From the NCBI GenBank assembly GCA_030750865.1, contig JASMHE010000010.1:22534-86533 (forward strand): a DNA stretch of 64,000 bases, in the 5' to 3' direction. The stretch is from Alphaproteobacteria bacterium. GTDB lineage: Bacteria > Pseudomonadota > Alphaproteobacteria > Micavibrionales > Micavibrionaceae. Every line of letters starts with the position of its first letter. Within the stretch, counting starts at the first letter, position 1. The notes under the pieces were generated by a model, which was given only the letters and a program-made list of their open reading frames with translations, made no database searches and was not told where the DNA came from. The position numbers were made by a program, and so were the translations under genes. Positions 15,750-25,493 of this stretch are shown piece after piece.

Positions 15750-17581
15750 GTTACCGTCATTTCATGAGCCCGTCTCATATTCTGCGGATCGAGGGCGCGA
15801 AGCGTTCCTCGCTTGATGTTGCGCGCGGGCGTGTTGCTTTTGTGAGCCTTATGATCTTTCTGGCGTATCTGGTGGTTGCGGTACGCGTGATGGATGTCTC
15901 GCTTATTCAGGGTGAATTTGCGGATTATCACATTACCGACCAGATGCTGGAAGATGTGCAGTTGAAACAAGCCGAAGATGACGGTAACGGCGTTGTCCTG
16001 AATGTGCCGCGTGCCGATATTGTTGACCGTAATGGCGTCTTGCTGGCGACCTCGCTTGAAACGGCGTCACTATATGCCGATCCTTATCTGATCCAGAACC
16101 CTGCCGATGTTGCGGCGGCATTGGTCGAGGCGATGCCCGATCTTGTGTATGGTGATGTGCTGCAACGTTTACAGCGTAGTGGCCGTTTTGTCTGGATCAA
16201 ACGTAATATTACACCGGATGAGCAATATAAAATCTTGCGGATCGGGTCACCGGGGCTTGCCTTTAAAACCGAATATCGCCGTTTTTATCCGCAAGGTGAT
16301 ATGGCTGCGCATGTTGTCGGTTATACAAATGTGGACGGCAAAGGGCTGGTCGGTCTGGAGCGTAGCTTCGATAATATGCTCGGGTCGAAGTCGGATGCAC
16401 CGTTAAAAACAACGATTGATGTGCGCTTGCAGCATGTTTTGACGCGGGAATTAAATAAGGCGATTTCTGATTTTCGTGGTGTCGGCGGCGCCGGTGTGAT
16501 TATGGATGTGAATACCGGCGAAGTGCTGGCGGCCTCATCAATGCCTGATTTTGATCCGCATGATCCGACATCTGTGTCAGACAAAGGGGCGGCGTTTAAC
16601 CGCTTGTCGCTCGGGGTTTATGAGCTCGGCTCGACCTTCAAGATTTTCTCGACAGCGGCGGCACTGGAATTTGCGGGTGCGGCGCTGGATGATCGTTTCG
16701 ATGCCAGAAAGCCAATTCAGGTAGACCGGTTTAAAATATCGGATTATCACGCCGAGGACCGTATTCTGAGTTTACCCGAAGTCTTTATGGTGTCGTCCAA
16801 TATCGGCTCCGCCTTGATGGGGAAGATGGTCGGCACCGAAACGATGGAACGTTTTTTTGCGGATTTGGGATTGTTGTCTGCGCTGGATACGGAATTGAAG
16901 GAAGTCGGGCACCCGCTTGTTCCGAACCCGTGGCGTGATATTAATACGCTGACAGCGTCATATGGTCATGGCATTGCCGTCAGTCCGTTGCAAATGGTGT
17001 CGGCGGCTTCAAGTATCGTCAATGGCGGTGTCCGTGTGCAGCCGACATTTATCTATAATGAAAATAAGCGTCATGATGATGCGATGAATATTCGTGTGGT
17101 TTCGCCACAAACGGCACACCGTATGCGCCAGTTATTGCGGCTTGTGGTGACGGATGGTACGGGGGCGAATGCCGATGTGCCGGGATATCGTGTTGGCGGC
17201 AAAACCGGTACGGCGGAAAAGATTGTCGGCGGGCAATATAATCATAAAAAGCTGATCTCGTCTTTTGTTGGTTTCTTCCCGATGAATGAACCGCGTTATG
17301 CCATTTTTGTGATGGTGGATGAACCGAAGGGCACACGTGAAAGTTTCGGATATGCAACAGGCGGATGGGTTGCTGCGCCGGCTGTGAACCGCATTGTGAC
17401 ATCAATGGCAGCCGTGATGGCGATTACGCCGCAGCCGCATATGCAAGAAGACAGTCTGGTTGCATCCCTGCAGTCCTATATCAACAAAGATGGTTTGCAT
17501 GGCGCTGTGTCAGCCATTTTAAATCACGGTGTTGTGCATTCATATGAAGATATGGAGCAGGAAGCGGAGGGCGCACGATGA
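15746..17581 (+). CDS. ftsI: Septal peptidoglycan transpeptidase PBP3 (FtsI)
   Basis: Class B penicillin-binding protein that cross-links murein at the septum, working with FtsW. 611 residues: short cytoplasmic N-terminus, membrane anchor about 30-50, PBP dimerisation domain with RADIVDRNGVLLATS, then the transpeptidase domain with catalytic S296 in GSTFK, the SSN motif at about 350-352, and KTGTAEK near 487. Coupled to ftsL and murE by overlaps. All active-site motifs are intact. Confidence 0.96.
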   Translation: MSYRHFMSPSHILRIEGAKRSSLDVARGRVAFVSLMIFLAYLVVAVRVMDVSLIQGEFADYHITDQMLEDVQLKQAEDDGNGVVLNVPRADIVDRNGVLLATSLETASLYADPYLIQNPADVAAALVEAMPDLVYGDVLQRLQRSGRFVWIKRNITPDEQYKILRIGSPGLAFKTEYRRFYPQGDMAAHVVGYTNVDGKGLVGLERSFDNMLGSKSDAPLKTTIDVRLQHVLTRELNKAISDFRGVGGAGVIMDVNTGEVLAASSMPDFDPHDPTSVSDKGAAFNRLSLGVYELGSTFKIFSTAAALEFAGAALDDRFDARKPIQVDRFKISDYHAEDRILSLPEVFMVSSNIGSALMGKMVGTETMERFFADLGLLSALDTELKEVGHPLVPNPWRDINTLTASYGHGIAVSPLQMVSAASSIVNGGVRVQPTFIYNENKRHDDAMNIRVVSPQTAHRMRQLLRLVVTDGTGANADVPGYRVGGKTGTAEKIVGGQYNHKKLISSFVGFFPMNEPRYAIFVMVDEPKGTRESFGYATGGWVAAPAVNRIVTSMAAVMAITPQPHMQEDSLVASLQSYINKDGLHGAVSAILNHGVVHSYEDMEQEAEGAR

Positions 17582-19017
17582 AGCTTTCGGCCTTGTATCC
17601 AGATCATGTCTTTACGCCGGATCCCGATATTCGTGGGATCACGGCCGATAGTCGCGCGGTGCAGGACGGATATTTGTTCGCGGCATTGCCCGGTGGGCAT
17701 TATGACGGTGCGGGCTTTATCCGTGATGCGGTTGCCAATGGCGCTGTCGCTGTTTTATGCGCAGAAGATGCTGTGTGTGATGCGGATGATGTTGCCGTGC
17801 TGCGCGTGCAGAACCCGCGTCAGGTGCTGGGCGATATTGCGGCGCATTACTATGCGGCGCAGCCCGATCATATTGCGGCGGTAACCGGTACAAACGGAAA
17901 AACATCAACGGTTGATTTTGTGCGCCAGATTTTGGAAGCGCTGTCCGTGAAGGGTGGCAGTCTGGGCACGCTGGGTGTGCGGTTTGATGAAATGGATCGT
18001 AGCGGCGCGATGACAACGCCGGATCCGGTGACCTTGCATGCTTTGCTGGCGGATTTGTCTGCGGCAGGTGTCACCCACTTGGCGATGGAAGCGTCCAGTC
18101 ATGGACTGGACCAGCACCGTCTGGACCATGTCAAAGTCGATGTTGCTGCATTTACCAATCTGTCGCACGATCATCTGGATTATCACGAGAATTTTGAAAA
18201 CTATCTGGCCGCAAAAATGCGTTTGTTTGACACGGTTTTGTCCGCCAACGGTGTAGCGGTGCTGAATGCGGATATCAAAGAATTCAAGGCAATACAGCGC
18301 GTCTGTGAAACGAAAGGTCATCGCGTTTTATCTTATGGACGTGATGGCGATACGCTGCGGCTGCTGTCGTGTGAACCGCGTCCGGGTGGTCAGGCGATCC
18401 GTCTGGAAATTGACGGGCAGGTGCATGATATTTTGATTCCGCTGGTGGGTTATTTTCAGGTGATGAATATCTTGTGCGCGATGGCAATCGTGATGGGATA
18501 CGGCTTCGCGGTGCGCGATATCGTACCTGTATTGCCGTCGTTAACGGGTGTGCCCGGCCGTCTCCAACAGGTTAGCAGTCAACATAAAGGTGCGGTTTAT
18601 ATTGATTATGCCCATACGCCCGATGCGCTTGAAAAAGTATTGGATGCCTTGCGTCCGCATACGCCGGGACGTTTGATTTGTTTGATCGGATGCGGCGGAG
18701 ATCGTGATCCGGCAAAACGGCCTGTTATGGGGCGTATCGCACATGAAAAGGCAGATATTGCCATCATCACAGATGATAATCCGCGCACGGAAGAGGCTGC
18801 GCCCATTCGTGCGGCGATGATGGCGCAAGCCCCGGATGCGATTGAAGTTGCAGGCCGCCGCGAAGCGATTGCGCATGGCGTATCGTTGTTGCAGGACGGT
18901 GATGTGTTCCTGATTGCCGGCAAAGGGCATGAGCAGGGGCAAATTGTCGGCGATAAAATATTGCCGTTTGATGATTATACAGTTGCACAGGACGCTTTGG
19001 AGGGGCGTAAGGCTTAA
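17578..19017 (+). CDS. murE: UDP-MurNAc-L-Ala-D-Glu:meso-diaminopimelate ligase
   Basis: Cytoplasmic ATP-dependent ligase adding the third residue of the murein stem peptide. 479 residues. The ATP loop TGTNGKTSTVDF, the HLAMEASSHGLDQ motif, and the DDNPRTE motif are present; the last is associated with choice of meso-diaminopimelate rather than lysine, agreeing with a Gram-negative murein and with asd in the window. Overlaps ftsI by four bases. The gene is followed by an unusually long gap before murF. Confidence 0.96.
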   Translation: MKLSALYPDHVFTPDPDIRGITADSRAVQDGYLFAALPGGHYDGAGFIRDAVANGAVAVLCAEDAVCDADDVAVLRVQNPRQVLGDIAAHYYAAQPDHIAAVTGTNGKTSTVDFVRQILEALSVKGGSLGTLGVRFDEMDRSGAMTTPDPVTLHALLADLSAAGVTHLAMEASSHGLDQHRLDHVKVDVAAFTNLSHDHLDYHENFENYLAAKMRLFDTVLSANGVAVLNADIKEFKAIQRVCETKGHRVLSYGRDGDTLRLLSCEPRPGGQAIRLEIDGQVHDILIPLVGYFQVMNILCAMAIVMGYGFAVRDIVPVLPSLTGVPGRLQQVSSQHKGAVYIDYAHTPDALEKVLDALRPHTPGRLICLIGCGGDRDPAKRPVMGRIAHEKADIAIITDDNPRTEEAAPIRAAMMAQAPDAIEVAGRREAIAHGVSLLQDGDVFLIAGKGHEQGQIVGDKILPFDDYTVAQDALEGRKA

Positions 19018-19175
19018 AAATAAACATGTTTCAAAAACGCCGCCCGGCGTTCCGGTGTCTTGCCGGTTTTTCTTCTCTATCGGGGCTGTTCCGGTCCTGA
19101 CTTTTCCATTTTTCCGGCCTTTTCCGGCCACATTCAAATTTTAAAAAGAAACTGATGACAAAAAGAGGTATCAAA
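19018..19175. other. murE-murF gap with hairpins and a tandem 10-bp repeat
   Basis: In an otherwise overlapping cluster this gap of about 150 bases stands out. It holds AACGCC-GCCC-GGCGTT (19036-19051), then CCGG-N7-CCGG followed by five T (19052-19071), which could act as a weak terminator or attenuator, and two tandem copies of TTTCCGGCC (19111-19129). No convincing gene is present. Confidence 0.45.
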
Positions 19176-20597
19176 GTGACACGTAAAACCAATCTATGGA
19201 CAGCTCGTGAGGCAATGCAGGCAACAGACGGTAAAACATCCGGCGCGTGGGTTGCCAGCGGCGTTTCAATCGATAGCCGCACGGTAGAAGAGGGTGATTT
19301 ATTTATCGCGATAGAAGGGCCGCAGGCCGATGGTCATGATTATGTGTCTCATGCGTTGCAAAATGGTGCTGTGGCGGCGGTCGTGCATAAAATTCCGGAT
19401 GGCTTTTCTGCTGATGATCCGCGTCTTCTTGTCGTGACGGACACGATGGATGCGATGGAAGATTTGGGGCAGGCTGCCCGTTACCGTATGGGCGGCAAGG
19501 TTGTTGCCGTGACGGGGTCCGTTGGAAAAACAAGTACAAAGGCGATGCTGGCCGAAGCGTTTAAGGCAAACGGCAGAATGCATTGCAGTGTCGGCAGTTA
19601 TAATAACCATTGGGGCGTGCCGCTGACGCTGAGCCGTATGCATGATGCGTCTGATTACGGTATCTTCGAGATCGGCATGAACCATAGCGGCGAAATTGTG
19701 CCGCTGACAAAACAGGTACGGCCGGATATTGCCATTATCACAACGGTTGAAGCTGTGCATATCGAGCATTTTGATTCCGTGCAGGCCATTGCCGATGCCA
19801 AAGCCGAAATTTTTGAAGGCGTGCAGACGGGCGGCACGGTTGTGTTGAATCGTGACAATGAATGGTTTTCACATTTGAAGCGGAAAGCCGAAAATCTGGG
19901 TTTGCAGGTCAAATCATTCGGCAAGCATGCAGAAGCGGATGCGCGGCTGGTTGATGTGCTGGTGGCGTCTAACGGTACGCGGGTGCAGGCCGATATTGAC
20001 GGTGAAACGGTGTCATTCATGATGCCTGTCATTGGCGAACATCATGCGATGAATGCGATGGCTGTTTTGATGGCTGTGACATTAAGCGGCGCGTCACTGG
20101 CAAAAGCCGTTGACGGTTTGACAACAATGGAAGCGGTTGAAGGGCGCGGCAAGCGTGAACTTCTGCAAAATATCGGCGGTGCGGATAATCCGGTAACAGT
20201 GCTGGATGAAAGCTATAACGCATCCCCTGCCTCAATGCGGGCGGCCTTCAAGGTGCTGGCGATGATTGATCCGGGGCGCGGCGGTCGCCGTATTGCGATT
20301 TTGGGTGATATGCTCGAGCTTGGTAAAGAAGCGGCCAAAGCGCATAAGGATCTGGCGTTGCCGTTGCAGGCGGCGGGTGTACAACTTGTCTATACTTGTG
20401 GCACACTCATGAAGAATTTATATGATTCTATTCCGAAAGAGCAGCAGGGCGCTCATGCAACAACCAGTCAGGAACTGGCGCAGATTGTTCCCGATGTTCT
20501 GGTGCCCGGTGATGTGGTGATGGTAAAGGGATCAAACGGGAGTAAAATGGGATCGGTTATCGAGGCGATGCGCGCACTGCCTTCGGTATCAGCTTAA
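19176..20597 (+). CDS. murF: UDP-MurNAc-tripeptide:D-alanyl-D-alanine ligase
   Basis: Cytoplasmic ligase that completes the UDP-MurNAc-pentapeptide. The GTG at 19176 is favoured because AAAGAGG lies seven bases before it; the in-frame ATG at 19155 would add seven residues but has no ribosome site. From the GTG the protein has 473 residues and starts near LWTAREAMQATDG, the normal beginning. The ATP loop is VTGSVGKTSTKAML; further motifs are FEIGMNHSGEI, HHAMNAMAVL and DESYNASPASM. Downstream mraY is 36 bases away. Confidence 0.94.
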   Translation: MTRKTNLWTAREAMQATDGKTSGAWVASGVSIDSRTVEEGDLFIAIEGPQADGHDYVSHALQNGAVAAVVHKIPDGFSADDPRLLVVTDTMDAMEDLGQAARYRMGGKVVAVTGSVGKTSTKAMLAEAFKANGRMHCSVGSYNNHWGVPLTLSRMHDASDYGIFEIGMNHSGEIVPLTKQVRPDIAIITTVEAVHIEHFDSVQAIADAKAEIFEGVQTGGTVVLNRDNEWFSHLKRKAENLGLQVKSFGKHAEADARLVDVLVASNGTRVQADIDGETVSFMMPVIGEHHAMNAMAVLMAVTLSGASLAKAVDGLTTMEAVEGRGKRELLQNIGGADNPVTVLDESYNASPASMRAAFKVLAMIDPGRGGRRIAILGDMLELGKEAAKAHKDLALPLQAAGVQLVYTCGTLMKNLYDSIPKEQQGAHATTSQELAQIVPDVLVPGDVVMVKGSNGSKMGSVIEAMRALPSVSA

Positions 20598-20633
20598 AGC
20601 CCAACGCGTCAGTATCAGTAGGAGACACGCTGT

Positions 20634-21719
20634 ATGTTATATAATTTGTTAACGCCGCTTGCGGAAGATTACACAATTTTTAACCTGTTCCGCTATATCA
20701 CGTTCCGTACCGGCGGTGCGATCATGACATCCCTTATTCTGTGTTTTCTGATCGGGCCAAGTATGATCAACTGGTTGCGCGGTTTGCAAGCGGGGAGCCT
20801 GACGAAACGGGAATATTTGCCGGATAACCATCTTGAAAAAGTCGGCACGCCGACAATGGGCGGTTTGATGATCCTGATTTCGGTTATTATCAGCACCGTT
20901 TTATGGACGGATCTGACCAATCCATATATGTGGTATGCCGTTCTGGTGATGTCGGGCTATGGACTGATCGGATTTCTGGATGATTATCTGAAGTTGACGA
21001 AAAAGAATTCCAAAGGGCTGTCCGGCCGTTACAAAATTCTGGGACAATTGATTTTCGGTGGCATTGCCGCATTTGGCATGACGCTCAGTTTTCCGGCAGA
21101 TGTGGGCGGCGTGCTGACCTTCCCGTTTTTCAAGGAGTTCACCCTTAATCTGGGCATTTTCTTTGTGCCCTGGGCGCTGTTTGTGATGATCGGCGCATCA
21201 AACGCGGTGAACCTGACTGACGGGCTGGACGGGCTTGCGATTGTGCCGGTTGCCATTGTTGCGGCTTGTTTCGGGCTGATTGCCTATCTGGTGGGTAATA
21301 CGATTTATAGTGAATATCTGCATCTAACATATGTGCCGGGAACGGGTGAGCTTGCCATTTTATGCGGCGCGCTTGTTGGTGCGGCAATGGGCTTTTTGTG
21401 GTTCAATGCCCCGCCCGCGATGGTCTTTATGGGGGATACCGGATCGCTTGCAATGGGCGGTGTACTGGGGTCGATCGCGCTGATGACAAAACATGAAATC
21501 GTGCTTGCGATTATCGGCGGTTTGTTCGTGCTGGAAACAGTGTCGGTTATTGTGCAGGTTCTATCGTTCAAGCTGACGGGAAAGCGTGTGTTTGCAATGG
21601 CACCATTGCATCACCATTTCGAGAAAAAAGGATGGTCTGAATCAACGATCGTTGTCCGGTTCTGGATTATCGCCGTTATTTTGGCGCTGGTCGGTCTTTC
21701 CACATTAAAGCTGAGGTGA
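20634..21719 (+). CDS. mraY: Phospho-N-acetylmuramoyl-pentapeptide transferase
   Basis: Integral membrane enzyme that moves phospho-MurNAc-pentapeptide to undecaprenyl phosphate, making lipid I. 361 residues with about ten membrane segments. GTPTMGG follows the first cytoplasmic loop; catalytic aspartates are in FLDDYLKL and NLTDGLDGLA; the histidine-rich MAPLHHHFEKKGW is near the C-terminus. Lies between murF and murD in the standard order, with GTAGGAGA before the start. Confidence 0.97.
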   Translation: MLYNLLTPLAEDYTIFNLFRYITFRTGGAIMTSLILCFLIGPSMINWLRGLQAGSLTKREYLPDNHLEKVGTPTMGGLMILISVIISTVLWTDLTNPYMWYAVLVMSGYGLIGFLDDYLKLTKKNSKGLSGRYKILGQLIFGGIAAFGMTLSFPADVGGVLTFPFFKEFTLNLGIFFVPWALFVMIGASNAVNLTDGLDGLAIVPVAIVAACFGLIAYLVGNTIYSEYLHLTYVPGTGELAILCGALVGAAMGFLWFNAPPAMVFMGDTGSLAMGGVLGSIALMTKHEIVLAIIGGLFVLETVSVIVQVLSFKLTGKRVFAMAPLHHHFEKKGWSESTIVVRFWIIAVILALVGLSTLKLR

Positions 21720-21725
21720 TCTTCT

Positions 21726-23063
21726 ATGATTGATGTGCGTCCGTTTGTTGAAACATTACAGGGTAAAGATGTTGCCGTGTACGGATTGGGCGTGTCCAAC
21801 CGTGCGGCGGTCAAGGCGCTGTCGGCGGCAGGTGCGACTGTTGTTGCATGGGATGATGATGCGGACAAAAGAGCGCATGAGTCGTTACAGCAAGATGGTG
21901 TCGAGATCAGTAATTTGCTGGATGCCGATATGTCTCGCTTTGGCGCATTAATTTTAGCGCCGGGTATTCCGCTTGTGCATCCCGAGCCACACCCCATTGT
22001 TATCAAAGCGTTAGAGCATAATATTGAATTAATGTGTGATCTGGAAGTGTTGCACCGGTCTGCGCACGGCTTGTCTGTCATTGGTATTACGGGAACAAAC
22101 GGCAAGTCAACGACAACGGCCCTGATCGGTCATATTCTGAATGAAAATGGTGTGAACGCCGCGATTGGCGGCAATATCGGCCATGCGGCCCTTGATCTGG
22201 ATATTGACGATTGCCGCTTTATCGTGCTGGAGGTATCGTCATTCCAGCTGGATTTGTGCCCGTCTTTCTCTGCGGATATCGGCGTGCTGTTGAATATTAC
22301 GCCCGATCATCTTGATCGGCACGATACGATGGAAGCGTATGCCGATGCAAAGGCGCGCCTGTTTCGCGGGGCGGGTGATGCGGTCATCGGACGGAATGAG
22401 AAGATAACGGGCAAGGTCCATGATGCCGTGAAAAAATCGGGCGAGCGCGACGTGTATCCGATTGATGTGGATGTGATCGCCGATATGGAATTTCCGGCGC
22501 TGTCCGGTGCACATAACCAGCAGAATATTGCCGCTGCCCTGCAAGCCTGTTTGCTGGCGGGGTTAGAGCAAGACGATATTCTGGCAGCGATCGAAACATT
22601 TCCCGGTCTGATGCATCGTCAGTTTTTGACGCGTACAATTAACGGTGTTGCCTATGTAAATGATAGTAAAGCAACAAATGCAGACGCAACATCAAAGGCG
22701 CTGGCCTGTTATGATAATATTCATTGGATTGTCGGCGGCGTTGCAAAAGATGGCGGCCTTGCGGGGCTGGAGGATTTTGCGGATAAAATTGTCCATGCCT
22801 ATGTGATCGGTACGGATAGCGACATCTTTACCGACTGGCTTGCCGAAGAAAACATTCCTTACACGGTCGTGGGGATGTTGGATGTTGCCGTACATGAAGC
22901 GCATGAAAGTGCGCAGGAAATGCGCGGGCAGCCGGGCGGCGCGGCGACCATTCTGTTGTCACCTGCGGCGGCGTCGTTTGATCAGTTCAGCAATTTCGAA
23001 CATCGCGGCGATGCGTTTACGCAGGCTGTGGAAGCGCTGCCGGAGGATGCAGCCAATGGCTAG
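21726..23063 (+). CDS. murD: UDP-MurNAc-L-alanine:D-glutamate ligase
   Basis: Cytoplasmic ATP-dependent ligase for the second residue of the stem peptide. 445 residues. N-terminal VAVYGLGVSNRAAVKAL, ATP loop GITGTNGKSTTTAL, EVSSFQLDL, LNITPDHLDRH, NDSKATNADAT and the C-terminal LLSPAAASFDQFSNFEHRGDAF are all diagnostic. Overlaps ftsW by eight bases. Confidence 0.96.
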   Translation: MIDVRPFVETLQGKDVAVYGLGVSNRAAVKALSAAGATVVAWDDDADKRAHESLQQDGVEISNLLDADMSRFGALILAPGIPLVHPEPHPIVIKALEHNIELMCDLEVLHRSAHGLSVIGITGTNGKSTTTALIGHILNENGVNAAIGGNIGHAALDLDIDDCRFIVLEVSSFQLDLCPSFSADIGVLLNITPDHLDRHDTMEAYADAKARLFRGAGDAVIGRNEKITGKVHDAVKKSGERDVYPIDVDVIADMEFPALSGAHNQQNIAAALQACLLAGLEQDDILAAIETFPGLMHRQFLTRTINGVAYVNDSKATNADATSKALACYDNIHWIVGGVAKDGGLAGLEDFADKIVHAYVIGTDSDIFTDWLAEENIPYTVVGMLDVAVHEAHESAQEMRGQPGGAATILLSPAAASFDQFSNFEHRGDAFTQAVEALPEDAANG

Positions 23064-24210
23064 GCTTTTTTCGCGTGTGGATCAATCAAAGCTGGCTGAT
23101 TGGTGGTGGACCATTGATCGCGGCATGTTGATCTGTGCGACCGTGTTTATTGTGACCGGTATTTTGCTGGTCGCGGCAGCCAGTCCGGCTGTGGCAGAAC
23201 GGATCGGCATTGATCAGTTTTATTTTTTAAAGCGGCATGTGATTATTCTGATTCCGTCTGTTTGTCTGATGATCGGGATATCGTTCCTGTCGCCGCGTAA
23301 TATCTGGCGGCTTCTGAGTCTGGTCTTTATCGGCAGCATTATCGCGATGTTGATGGTGCTGGCGTTCGGGGACGAGATTAAGGGCGCAAAACGCTGGATC
23401 AGGATTTTCGGCTTTTCTTTACAGCCCAGCGAGTTTGCCAAAATGTCTTTTGCGGTTGTCGGTGCATGGGTCATGTATCTGAAAAAAGAAAAGCTGCATT
23501 TTCACGGGTACAAGGTGCTGACCGGTCTTTATCTGTTGGTTGTCGGGTTGATGTTATTGCAGCCCGATTTCGGGATGACGATGGTGACATCCGTGATATT
23601 CGGGGTGCATATTTTTCTGTCGGGATGCCCGATTTGGGTGGTGGCGGCCTTGTTTGTCGGCGGACTTGTGATGGTGCTATCGGCCTATTTTATTTTCGAT
23701 CATGTGCAAAGCCGTATTGACCGTTTTCTGAATCCTGATTCCGGTGATAGTTACCAGATTGAAAAATCGCTGGAGGCCATCAAAGAAGGCGGCCTGTTCG
23801 GTACGGGGCCGGGGCAGGGTACTGTCAAATTGCAATTGCCCGACGGCCATGCCGATTTTATTTTTGCGGTTGCAGGCGAAGAGCTGGGCCTGATTTTCCT
23901 GCTGCCGTTTATTGCGCTGTTCCTTTACATGATTTTGCGCGGGCTGAATAAAATTATGAACGAAGACGATGTCTTTATCGTGCTGGCTGTTGCGGGTATT
24001 CTGGTGATGTACGCGATGCAGGCCTTTGTGCATATGGGGTCGGCGCTTCATATTCTACCGGCAAAGGGGATGACGTTGCCGTTTATCAGTTATGGCGGGT
24101 CATCATTATTATCAAGTTGTATTGCAATGGGGGTCGTTCTTGGCTTGACAAGAAGGCAGGTGCGTCAGAGTATTGCAAGAGGCGGTTCAATTACCAAACG
24201 CGGGCGATAA
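23056..24210 (+). CDS. ftsW: Septal peptidoglycan glycosyltransferase FtsW
   Basis: SEDS-family polymerase that makes septal glycan strands together with FtsI. 384 residues from the ATG at 23056, set by GGAGG ten bases upstream; the frame is open further back but that part overlaps murD. About ten membrane segments; motifs include GAKRWI, QPSEFAKM, LLQPDFGMTMV, the GGLFGTGPGQGTVK loop, and FAVAGEELGLI with the conserved acidic pair, ending with TLPFISYGGSSLLSSC. A basic C-terminus follows. Confidence 0.95.
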   Translation: MARLFSRVDQSKLADWWWTIDRGMLICATVFIVTGILLVAAASPAVAERIGIDQFYFLKRHVIILIPSVCLMIGISFLSPRNIWRLLSLVFIGSIIAMLMVLAFGDEIKGAKRWIRIFGFSLQPSEFAKMSFAVVGAWVMYLKKEKLHFHGYKVLTGLYLLVVGLMLLQPDFGMTMVTSVIFGVHIFLSGCPIWVVAALFVGGLVMVLSAYFIFDHVQSRIDRFLNPDSGDSYQIEKSLEAIKEGGLFGTGPGQGTVKLQLPDGHADFIFAVAGEELGLIFLLPFIALFLYMILRGLNKIMNEDDVFIVLAVAGILVMYAMQAFVHMGSALHILPAKGMTLPFISYGGSSLLSSCIAMGVVLGLTRRQVRQSIARGGSITKRGR

Positions 24211-24226
24211 AAGGGTCTTATTTCGA

Positions 24227-25375
24227 ATGAGTAAAGAGTCAAAGTTGATTTTATTAAGTAGCGGTGGCACAGGCGGGCACGTCTTTCCGGCGATTGCGCT
24301 GGGGCGTGATTTGTTGTCGCGCGGCTATCGTGTGGAAATGGCAACGGATGTGCGCGGTACGCGCTACGAAGCCGAGAAATACGGCATTAAGGTGCATGTG
24401 CTAAAATCCGGTACGCTTGGCTCTGGCCTGCTTGGAAAAATTAAGGGGGCAACATCGCTCGGGCTGGGCGTGTTGCAGGCCCGTAAGCTGGTTGACCGTT
24501 TGAAACCTTCTGTCGTGGTTGGCTTTGGTGGATATCCGTCATTTCCGGCTGTTTTCGCGGCCCAGCAGAAAAGAATTCCGACCGTTATTCACGAACAAAA
24601 CGCCATTATCGGCCGCGCCAATATTTTGCTTGCGCCGAAGGCAGACCGTATCGCGCTGTCTATGTCCCGCGTGGAGGGATTGGAAGAGGTTGATGCCGTG
24701 CGTGCGATTGTCACAGGGAATCCCGTGCGTGATGATATTGCCGATTTATATAACAAGCCGTACCCGACACTGGAAACGGACGGCGTGCTGAATGTCTTTG
24801 TGATGGGCGGCTCGCAAGGCGCGCAGATTTTCTCTGATGTGATGCCCGAAGCATTGGCGCAAATGCCTGCGCCGTACAAAAAGCGTTTGCGCATTGTGCA
24901 GCAGTGCCGCCCGGATGATATTGACCGGACACGTGCGATTTATAATACGGCCGATATTCAGGCGCGTTTATCCAGCTTCTTTGATGATGTGCCTGATATT
25001 TTGACACAGACACATTTGATTATCGGCCGGTCAGGGGCCAGCACCGTTGCCGAGGTAACGGCATCCGGTCGTCCTGCGATTTTTGTGCCGTATCCGCATC
25101 ACGCGGATCAACAACAAAAAATCAATGCCGAAACCGTTGTTGATGCCGGTGGCGCATGGATTATGGATCAAAAAGGCTTTACAAATGAAGCGCTTATCAC
25201 GCGTCTTGAAACCTTCATGCAAAACCCAGAAACGTTGTTCCGTGCCGCCGAAGCGTCACGCAGTTGCGGCAAGCCGGATGCGGCACGCCGTCTTGGCAAT
25301 CTTGTGACGGCGCTTGCGTCCGGATGGGATAAAAAGGAAAAGACGCGCTTTGATCCGACGCAGGGGCATGGCTAG
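24227..25375 (+). CDS. murG: UDP-GlcNAc:lipid I N-acetylglucosaminyltransferase
   Basis: Peripheral membrane GT28 glycosyltransferase that converts lipid I to lipid II. The ATG at 24227 gives 382 residues beginning MSKESKLILLSSGGTGGHVFPA; the upstream in-frame extension lies inside ftsW. The two glycine-rich loops GGTGGHVFPA and GGSQGAQIFS, GFGGYPSFPAV, HEQNAIIGRAN and RSGASTVAEV / PYPHHADQQQ are present. The C-terminus is rather long and basic. A 118-base gap without obvious features separates it from murC. Confidence 0.95.
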   Translation: MSKESKLILLSSGGTGGHVFPAIALGRDLLSRGYRVEMATDVRGTRYEAEKYGIKVHVLKSGTLGSGLLGKIKGATSLGLGVLQARKLVDRLKPSVVVGFGGYPSFPAVFAAQQKRIPTVIHEQNAIIGRANILLAPKADRIALSMSRVEGLEEVDAVRAIVTGNPVRDDIADLYNKPYPTLETDGVLNVFVMGGSQGAQIFSDVMPEALAQMPAPYKKRLRIVQQCRPDDIDRTRAIYNTADIQARLSSFFDDVPDILTQTHLIIGRSGASTVAEVTASGRPAIFVPYPHHADQQQKINAETVVDAGGAWIMDQKGFTNEALITRLETFMQNPETLFRAAEASRSCGKPDAARRLGNLVTALASGWDKKEKTRFDPTQGHG

Positions 25376-25493
25376 GGCATGGCCGATGCCTGCGCGTCAG
25401 CGATACACATGATATAATTTTCATGACATTTATGCCGCAAGTTGCTAAAACCACGGTGTAATCAATATCAGTAAACAGATTCGGGTGAATAAT

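Noticed and set aside
18541..19137. 198-codon minus-strand frame over the murE end and the murE-murF gap
   Set aside because: It is antisense to conserved murE motifs and has no recognisable domain.
22840..23055. Upstream extension of the ftsW frame by 72 codons
   Set aside because: It overlaps murD and is Arg/Met-rich; GGAGG spacing and conservation place the start at 23056.
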